Assembly (NCBI GenBank): GCA_949287985.1
Contig: CASEIN010000043.1
Span: forward strand, 1-64,000
Source of the DNA: Mucispirillum schaedleri
GTDB lineage: Bacteria; Chrysiogenota; Deferribacteres; Deferribacterales; Mucispirillaceae
Length of the DNA: 64,000 nt
Reading direction: 5' to 3'
The notes below the pieces were generated by a model that ran no database searches, was not told where the DNA came from, and worked only from the letters and a program-made list of their open reading frames with translations. Position 1 is the stretch's first letter. Every line of letters starts with the position of its first letter. Below are positions 58,962 to 64,000 of the stretch, piece after piece. The translations under genes were made by a program, and so were the position numbers.

Positions 58962-60081
58962 AATAACCTTCTTTATGTTTATATAGTCGTGGCACTCTAT
59001 CAGATATACCACATAAAATTTCATAATCAATTGTTCCTGCTAAAATACCTAAAACATTGGCAGGTATATTATCACCCATTATTTCAACTTTTTTACCAAT
59101 GCAGTTTTCACCAAGCAATGTTATATCAATCATTGTCATATCCATACAGATATTACCAACAACATTACATCTAACACCATCAATGAATACATAACCCTTA
59201 TTAGATAAAGAGCGAACATATCCATCAGCATATCCTATTGGTATAACACCAATTATCATATCCTTTGGTGCAATAAATGTCCTACCGTACCCAACAGACT
59301 GCCCTTTTCTTAAAAATTTTACATGGGCTATTTCACTCCATATGCTCATTACTGGCTTTAAATCTTTTAACACATTTGTAGATTCATATCCATATAAAAA
59401 TAAACCAGGCCTTGTATATGTCCATCTATTTTCAAAATTTGCTATCCCTGATGAATTTAAAAAACTTGTAGCAAACATATATTTATTATTTATTTCCAAA
59501 AACTCATCAAAACGTTCTGTCTGTATATGAGCATAGCTGTTATCACTATCTGATGTAGCAAGGTGACTAATGGCATAATCCATATGTAAATTACTATATT
59601 TATTCAACAGGGTTGACAATTCAAATTCATGAGAAAAACCTAATCTACTCATTCCTGTATCTACTTCACAAGCAACATGAGCAATTATACCTAACTCTTT
59701 GGCAATATAAGAGATAACTCCAGCATACCTTTCATCAAATACTGGTAATGTTAAAGATGCTTCTAAAGCTTCCTTTACAAAAGAATCACTAACATAACCT
59801 AATACAATAATTTTAACATTAGTATCTGGCAGAGTTTTTCTTAATTCAATACCTTCAATCATAGTAGCAACAGCAAAATGTGTAACATTAAGTTCATTAT
59901 AGGCATATTGAGCTAAAATTTTTGCACCATGACCATAAGCATCTGCTTTTACTACTGCAATAATATCAGATTTAGAAAGATTTCTTGCTAGTTCGATATT
60001 TGATAAAAAACGCTCTAAATCAATAACAGCATAAGTTGGTCGTGGAATAACATTCATACTATCTAAACTATTTATTCTCAT
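58948..60081 (-). CDS. alr: Alanine racemase
   Basis: A 377-residue PLP-dependent racemase that makes D-alanine for peptidoglycan. The PLP lysine is K45 ([10 protein letters not shown]), and the second catalytic residue is the tyrosine in [10 protein letters not shown] near residue 270. [11 protein letters not shown] and [11 protein letters not shown] follow. Length is normal. It overlaps prfB by 14 bases and mlaE by about the same, so it is translated with both. Confidence 0.95.
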   Translation of the reverse strand: MRINSLDSMNVIPRPTYAVIDLERFLSNIELARNLSKSDIIAVVKADAYGHGAKILAQYAYNELNVTHFAVATMIEGIELRKTLPDTNVKIIVLGYVSDSFVKEALEASLTLPVFDERYAGVISYIAKELGIIAHVACEVDTGMSRLGFSHEFELSTLLNKYSNLHMDYAISHLATSDSDNSYAHIQTERFDEFLEINNKYMFATSFLNSSGIANFENRWTYTRPGLFLYGYESTNVLKDLKPVMSIWSEIAHVKFLRKGQSVGYGRTFIAPKDMIIGVIPIGYADGYVRSLSNKGYVFIDGVRCNVVGNICMDMTMIDITLLGENCIGKKVEIMGDNIPANVLGILAGTIDYEILCGISDRVPRLYKHKEGYFEIF

Positions 60082-61180
60082 TTTCTATACCTGCAGCAAA
60101 AAGTAAATAATGGCGAATGAAAGCATTTAAATCCCCGTCCATAACAGCATCTACATTGCCTGTTTCATATCTGGTTCTTAAATCTTTTACCATTTTATAA
60201 GGGTGCATAACATAAGAACGTATTTGGTTACCCCACCCTATATCTGTTTTACTGTCTTCCATTTTTTCTTTTGCTTCATTACGTTTATTCATTTCATATT
60301 CATAAAGTTTTGATTTTAAAATCTTCATTGCAGAAGCTTTATTTTTATGCTGACTTCTTTCGCTTTGGCAAGCTACCACAATTCCTGATGGAATATGTGT
60401 TATCCTAACAGCCGAATCTGTAGTATTTATATGCTGCCCACCAGCACCACCTGCCCTGTATGTATCTATTCTTAAATCAGCTTCATTTATTTCTATTTCA
60501 AAATCATCATCTATTTCAGGTAATACAAAGACAGAAGCAAAAGATGTATGCCTTCTATTTTGAGAATCAAAAGGCGATATTCTTACTAACCTGTGAATTC
60601 CACTTTCACTTTTTAAATATCCAAATCCATACTCACCTATTATATTAAAAGTAATAGATTTAATACCTGCTTCATCACCGTCTAACTGGTCTAATATTTC
60701 TAATTTAAAATTATTTTTTTCTGCCCACCTGTTATACATTCTATAAAGCATAGATGCCCAGTCATCAGCTTCTGTGCCACCTGCTCCTGAATGTATTGTT
60801 ACTATTGCATTATTAAAATCATGCTGGTCATTTAAAATTAATTTTAATTCAAATTCTGCTACTTTACTACTTAAAGTTTTACATGTATCAATAATATCCT
60901 GCTCTACAGAAGTTTCCCCTTCCTTATAAAGTTCATTTAAAACATGGATATCTTCCTGTATTTGCAGTAATTCTCTATAAGAATCTAAAAACTTTTTTAT
61001 AGAAGACTGTTCTTTTAAAAGGTGTCTAGACTCTTTTTTTGACCAAAAATCTTTATCATTTATAGACTGCTGTTCAATACTGTCTATCTTTTTTTGTAAT
61101 ATATCTTCCTTTACTGCAGGAATAAAACTTGTAATTTTTTTATTTAATTCATCTATTTCTTGAAGTATTTCTTCTAACAT
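60068..61180 (-). CDS. prfB: Peptide chain release factor 2
   Basis: A 370-residue class I release factor that reads UAA and UGA. SPF (RISPFDSQ, near residue 206) is the RF2 stop-codon tripeptide, and GGQ ([13 protein letters not shown], near 250) is the peptidyl-tRNA hydrolysis motif. The gene is one unbroken reading frame. The +1 programmed frameshift with an early in-frame UGA that most bacteria use to control RF2 is not present. Length is normal (E. coli 365). It precedes alr. Confidence 0.96.
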   Translation of the reverse strand: MLEEILQEIDELNKKITSFIPAVKEDILQKKIDSIEQQSINDKDFWSKKESRHLLKEQSSIKKFLDSYRELLQIQEDIHVLNELYKEGETSVEQDIIDTCKTLSSKVAEFELKLILNDQHDFNNAIVTIHSGAGGTEADDWASMLYRMYNRWAEKNNFKLEILDQLDGDEAGIKSITFNIIGEYGFGYLKSESGIHRLVRISPFDSQNRRHTSFASVFVLPEIDDDFEIEINEADLRIDTYRAGGAGGQHINTTDSAVRITHIPSGIVVACQSERSQHKNKASAMKILKSKLYEYEMNKRNEAKEKMEDSKTDIGWGNQIRSYVMHPYKMVKDLRTRYETGNVDAVMDGDLNAFIRHYLLFAAGIENENK

Positions 61181-61198
61181 ATTATCCTTTCTATATTT

Positions 61199-61648
61199 TT
61201 ATATATTTATTATAACAGCAGTTTCATCACAGTCTGGATATTTTGGGCATTTTAAACAGTCTGTCCATATTTTTTTTGGAAGACTGTCTATTTCTGTTTT
61301 AATAAAACCACAGCTTTCAAAAAAATCCTGCCTGTATGTAAGAGCAAATATTTTAGTAAAACCTAGTTCTTTTGCCCATTTAAGACTATAAGTAACTAAA
61401 GAATAACCTATTTTTTGCCTTTTATATTCTTCTACAACAGCAAGTGAACGGATTTCAGCTGTATCACTCCATGTTGGATGTAGTGCACACACACCTTTAA
61501 TTATTCCATCTTCTTCAAATAGTATAAATTCAAATATTTTCTCATATATATCATTTAAACTAACTTGAAGCATCTCACCATTTTTTGCATACTTATTAAC
61601 AATTTGCTGTATTGTAGAAGCATCATATATTTTCGCATGTCTTATCAT
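61199..61648 (-). CDS. GNAT N-acetyltransferase, probable short-type N-acetylglutamate synthase
   Basis: A 149-residue GNAT enzyme. The acetyl-CoA loop is SLAVVEEYKRQKIGYSLV, and RHAKIYDASTIQQIV is the usual start. The end, IWTDCLKCPKYPDCDETA, has three cysteines spaced like those of the short ArgA type, which acetylate glutamate for arginine synthesis without a kinase-like domain. It is 18 bases before prfB and starts within the small lipoprotein's end (4-base overlap). Arginine synthesis is likely but other acceptors are possible. Confidence 0.8.
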   Translation of the reverse strand: MIRHAKIYDASTIQQIVNKYAKNGEMLQVSLNDIYEKIFEFILFEEDGIIKGVCALHPTWSDTAEIRSLAVVEEYKRQKIGYSLVTYSLKWAKELGFTKIFALTYRQDFFESCGFIKTEIDSLPKKIWTDCLKCPKYPDCDETAVIINI

Positions 61649-62049
61649 CTTACATAATTCCTATATTTATCAATAACTTTTTGAGCTACTTTAGAGTTTG
61701 ATATTAAATATTTTGTAGCTCTAACATTTATATCTAATACACCATCACGCCTTGTATAAATATGTGCTGTAACAGTGTGATTATCAACCTTCCCTTTAAC
61801 ATAGCCATCAACAAAGCTTAAGTCATTTATTTCGCCTTTATTTGCTTCAAAAGCATATATTAATTTTTCTACTGCTAATGCTTTCTCTGTTTTATCTATA
61901 TCTGAAACAGAGCCTGAAGTGAAAATTACAGTCGATGCAGCACCTGCAACAGCAGTAGCAGCAATCCAAGCACAACCATTTAATAATACTGGTATAGCAG
62001 CCAAAATTATAATTTTTACTATTCTATTATTAATATTAAAATTAATCAT
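61645..62049 (-). CDS. Small lipoprotein of the DUF3568-like type
   Basis: A 134-residue predicted lipoprotein. The signal peptide ends with LLNG-C26, followed by an alanine-rich patch (AWIAATAVAGAAST) and a beta-rich domain (about 45-130) with KGKVDNHTVTAHIYTRRDGVLDINVRATKY. The size, Ala-rich N-terminus and small beta domain match the DUF3568 group found in many Deltaproteobacteria and relatives. Function is unknown. It is the first gene of the leftward group (lipoprotein-GNAT-prfB-alr-mla), 142 bases from divergent pyrR. Confidence 0.7.
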   Translation of the reverse strand: MINFNINNRIVKIIILAAIPVLLNGCAWIAATAVAGAASTVIFTSGSVSDIDKTEKALAVEKLIYAFEANKGEINDLSFVDGYVKGKVDNHTVTAHIYTRRDGVLDINVRATKYLISNSKVAQKVIDKYRNYVR

Positions 62050-62100
62050 TTTTGCATATTATAAAATTTCATCATAATAATCAACTTAAATATTACATAT

Positions 62101-62129
62101 TTGCATTTAATATTTATATTTCATATAAA
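62101..62129 (+). promoter_or_regulatory. Candidate promoter 1 for the pyr operon
   Basis: TTGCAT (62101-62106), 17 bases, TATAAA (62124-62129). Like the promoters at 2417-2445 and 5843-5871 it uses a TTGCA-type -35. It would give a leader of about 55 bases. Confidence 0.45.
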
Positions 62130-62133
62130 TATG

Positions 62134-62162
62134 TTGACTTATAATAATATAATCTTTAGTAT
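62134..62162 (+). promoter_or_regulatory. Candidate promoter 2 for the pyr operon
   Basis: TTGACT (62134-62139), 17 bases, TAGTAT (62157-62162), with a leader of about 23 bases. The 10-base palindrome AGATTAATCT (62171-62180) follows just before GGAGG. Neither leader is long enough for a PyrR attenuator. Confidence 0.4.
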
Positions 62163-62191
62163 TTAATTCAAGATTAATCTGGAGGTATTAT

Positions 62192-62740
62192 ATGTCTAAG
62201 GAAAAAATACTTATAAATAGTGATGAAATGCAAGCTATTATTGAAAGAATAACATTCCAAATCATTGAAAAAACAATAGATTATGAAAATACATACATTG
62301 TAGGCATTCGCAGACGTGGGGAGTATATTGCAAATAGAATAATAGACAGCTTTAAACGCCATAATAAACAGCCACTAAAATCTGGTGTATTAGATATTAC
62401 TTTATATAGAGATGACTTATCAGAAATATCTAACCTTCCTGAAGTTAAAACATCAAATATAGGTTTTGATGTTAATGGTAAAACTATTATATTAGTTGAT
62501 GATGTGCTTTTTACTGGGCGAACAATACGTTCAGCAATAGATGCCCTTTTAGATTATGGCAGACCAGCAAAAATCATGCTTGCTGTTATAGTTGACAGAG
62601 GTCATAAAGAATTACCAATACATGCTGATTTTACAGGAAAAGTAATTCCTACTAGAAAAAGTGAAGTAATACATGTTAAAGTAACAGAAATAGATAATGT
62701 AGATGCAGATTGTGTAACAATAAGCGATAGAGAGGCCTAA
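62192..62740 (+). CDS. pyrR: PyrR (pyr operon RNA-binding regulator/uracil phosphoribosyltransferase)
   Basis: A 182-residue PRTase-fold protein. It shows [14 protein letters not shown] (38-50), [24 protein letters not shown] (PRPP loop 102-125) and [23 protein letters not shown]. In Gram-positives PyrR binds pyr mRNA to favour termination at high UMP and also makes UMP from uracil and PRPP. Here it heads a pyrR-pyrB-pyrC operon, but the short leader shows no attenuator. It may act mainly as a phosphoribosyltransferase. pyrB follows 1 base later. GGAGG is 7 bases before the start. Confidence 0.93.
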   Translation: MSKEKILINSDEMQAIIERITFQIIEKTIDYENTYIVGIRRRGEYIANRIIDSFKRHNKQPLKSGVLDITLYRDDLSEISNLPEVKTSNIGFDVNGKTIILVDDVLFTGRTIRSAIDALLDYGRPAKIMLAVIVDRGHKELPIHADFTGKVIPTRKSEVIHVKVTEIDNVDADCVTISDREA

Positions 62741-62741
62741 A

Positions 62742-63680
62742 ATGGTATATGACAAAAAAGATTTTATATCTACTAAAGAATTAACCATTGAACAAATTGA
62801 TTACATTCTCACTCAGGCTATGACATTTAGAGAAATTAATCAGCGTGAAGTGAAAAAAATACCTACTTTAAAAGGTAGAACAATCATTAATCTTTTTTTT
62901 GAACCATCTACACGAACTAGAACTTCTTTTGAAATAGCAGGAAAAAGATTAGGTGCTGATGTTATAAATATTAGTTCTTCAACATCAAGCACACAAAAAG
63001 GTGAAACATTGATGGATACTGTTAGAAATATTCAGGCAATGGCATCTGATATTATTGTTATAAGGCATAGTTTTTCTGGTTCTGTTAAATTTGTAGCTGA
63101 TAATGTAGAAACTCATATTGTTAATGCTGGTGATGGTTTAAATGAACACCCAACACAAAGTATGCTTGACCTTCTAACTATTAAACTGCAAAAAGGCAGA
63201 TTAGAAGGGTTAAATGTGACAATTATTGGTGATATAGCCCACTCCCGTGTGGCAAGAAGTAATATATGGGCAATGAAAACTTGTGGCATGAATGTTAAAT
63301 TATTTGGACCACCTACTATGATTCCTGTTGGAGTTGAAGCCTTTGGTGTTGATATTGCAAAGAATATGGAAGAAGCAGTTAAAGATGCTGATGTTATTAT
63401 AATGCTTAGAATTCAAAGGGAACGTATAGCTAAATTACTTATTCCATCAGAAAGAGAGTATTCAAAACTTTTTGGATTAACCCCTTCTGTTATGGAGAAA
63501 GCAAAACAAGATGTTATGGTTATGCACCCGGGACCTATTAATAGAGGTGTTGAATTATCTTCTGTTGTGGCAGACAGCCAAAATTCTGCAATATTAAATC
63601 AGGTAGAAAATGGAGTTGCAATTAGAATGGCAGTTCTTAGTTTTTTAGCTATGTCAAAAAATAATGGTGAGAGCATATGA
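62742..63680 (+). CDS. pyrB: Aspartate carbamoyltransferase catalytic subunit
   Basis: A 312-residue transcarbamylase that makes carbamoyl aspartate. The carbamoyl-phosphate loop is STRTRTSFE (56-64), with the S/K loop [12 protein letters not shown] and HPTQ in the aspartate domain. No regulatory PyrI gene follows, as in the pyrBC arrangements of many bacteria. The stop overlaps the pyrC start by 4 bases (ATGA). Confidence 0.96.
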   Translation: MVYDKKDFISTKELTIEQIDYILTQAMTFREINQREVKKIPTLKGRTIINLFFEPSTRTRTSFEIAGKRLGADVINISSSTSSTQKGETLMDTVRNIQAMASDIIVIRHSFSGSVKFVADNVETHIVNAGDGLNEHPTQSMLDLLTIKLQKGRLEGLNVTIIGDIAHSRVARSNIWAMKTCGMNVKLFGPPTMIPVGVEAFGVDIAKNMEEAVKDADVIIMLRIQRERIAKLLIPSEREYSKLFGLTPSVMEKAKQDVMVMHPGPINRGVELSSVVADSQNSAILNQVENGVAIRMAVLSFLAMSKNNGESI

Positions 63681-64000
63681 AAACATTACTTAAAAATTGT
63701 AAAATAGTAAATTATGATAAAATAGTTGATGGTAATATTTTAATAAATGATGGTATTATTGAAGATATTACCACAGAAAATATTAGTGCAGATAAAGAAT
63801 ATGACTGTTCTGGCAAATATGTTTTACCTGGTCTTATTGATATGCATTCACATATGAGAGAACCTGGATTTGAATATAAAGAAGATATAACTAGTGCTGG
63901 CAGAGCTGCTGTTGCTGGTGGTATAACTTCAGCATGTTGTATGGCAAATACTAAACCAGTTATTGATAATGCTTCAATTGCTGCTTTTATTATAAATAAA
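63677..64000 (+). CDS. pyrC: Dihydroorotase PyrC, N-terminal part (cut by the window end)
   Basis: The first 108 codons of a dihydroorotase, which closes carbamoyl aspartate into dihydroorotate. After LPGLID come H57-S-H59-x-R61 ([10 protein letters not shown]), the zinc-binding motif of the family, then [19 protein letters not shown] and MANTKPV. The start overlaps pyrB (ATGA at 63677-63680). It is the long-chain (class I) type, and the rest lies beyond the window. Confidence 0.93.
   Translation, partial: MKTLLKNCKIVNYDKIVDGNILINDGIIEDITTENISADKEYDCSGKYVLPGLIDMHSHMREPGFEYKEDITSAGRAAVAGGITSACCMANTKPVIDNASIAAFIINK

Noticed and set aside
60068-61180. Programmed +1 frameshift in prfB
   Set aside because: The reading frame is unbroken over 370 codons and the equivalent position has no in-frame UGA.
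62101-62191. PyrR-dependent attenuator in the pyr leader
   Set aside because: The leader from either promoter is under 60 bases, and no terminator/antiterminator hairpins are visible.
1-64000. CRISPR array, tRNA or rRNA genes
   Set aside because: No regularly spaced repeats and no cloverleaf-compatible or rRNA-like segment was found in any intergenic gap.

Overview
The window is an AT-rich (I estimate roughly 30% GC), densely packed, ordinary-looking piece of a Gram-negative chromosome. LptD, a heptose/LPS cluster, an Mla/MCE lipid transporter and several lipoproteins show a double membrane. MqnD points to the futalosine route to menaquinone, and a cbb3 oxidase to microaerobic respiration. 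These traits plus the low GC fit a Deferribacterota-like organism, possibly near Mucispirillum. That placement is inference, because the window has no rRNA or tRNA gene. It holds about 67 protein genes, one IS end and no CRISPR array.

Layout. 1-140: edge of an IS3-family element. 163-8185 (minus): rubredoxin, DHH phosphoesterase, an exported protein, lptD, folC, a DEDDh exonuclease, rsmA and pdxA. 8354-23440 (plus): a 946-residue FAD/Fe-S dehydrogenase, two TPR-like envelope proteins, hldE-hldD-GT9-polyprenyl glycosylphosphotransferase, miaB, a DUF151 nuclease, an acyl-CoA ligase, a DUF192-like exported protein, pgeF and yggS. 23517-31321 (plus): YggT, PIN-TRAM, ispD, M50 protease, trpS, scpA, scpB, a pseudouridine synthase, queD and an exported SH3-like protein. 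31336-33708: gamma carbonic anhydrase (minus) and panB-panC (plus). 33891-41495 (plus): cbb3 oxidase structural and assembly genes. 41500-43567 (minus): a methyltransferase, a TauE/SafE-like membrane protein and a Met-rich exported protein. 43568-44283: the only gene-free stretch longer than 300 bases. 44284-47650 (plus): HAD phosphatase, amidohydrolase, purB, then a strong bidirectional terminator. 47800-62049 (minus): CsgG-like lipoprotein, methyltransferase, pyrD, pyrK, recG, cheW, lipid kinase, mqnD, mlaD-mlaF-mlaE, alr, prfB, a GNAT acetyltransferase and a small lipoprotein. 62192-64000 (plus): pyrR-pyrB-pyrC, with pyrC cut by the window end.

The most unusual region is the cbb3 oxidase locus. 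The second subunit carries two heme-c sites: a normal CcoO domain with a CcoP-like cytochrome c domain fused behind it. The membrane anchor normally at the start of CcoP is a separate 69-residue gene just downstream. The locus also holds two small proteins with CcoS-like acidic tails, and a protein just before the copper ATPase CcoI that looks like a metal-binding domain without its cysteines, joined to a hydrophobic tail. A convergent operon ends 4 bases from ccoI and encodes a SafE-like membrane protein and a Met-rich exported protein, both plausible copper-handling partners. Together they look like a rearranged version of the cbb3 assembly system.

Second in interest is the MCE protein (55746-57425), which appears to run from an inner-membrane anchor through a long coiled coil to a beta-rich, barrel-like C-terminus. 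Upstream regions share some possible regulatory sequences: AAGATA-type palindromes before panB and ccoN, and an identical 12-mer before pdxA, ccoN and the Met-rich protein gene.
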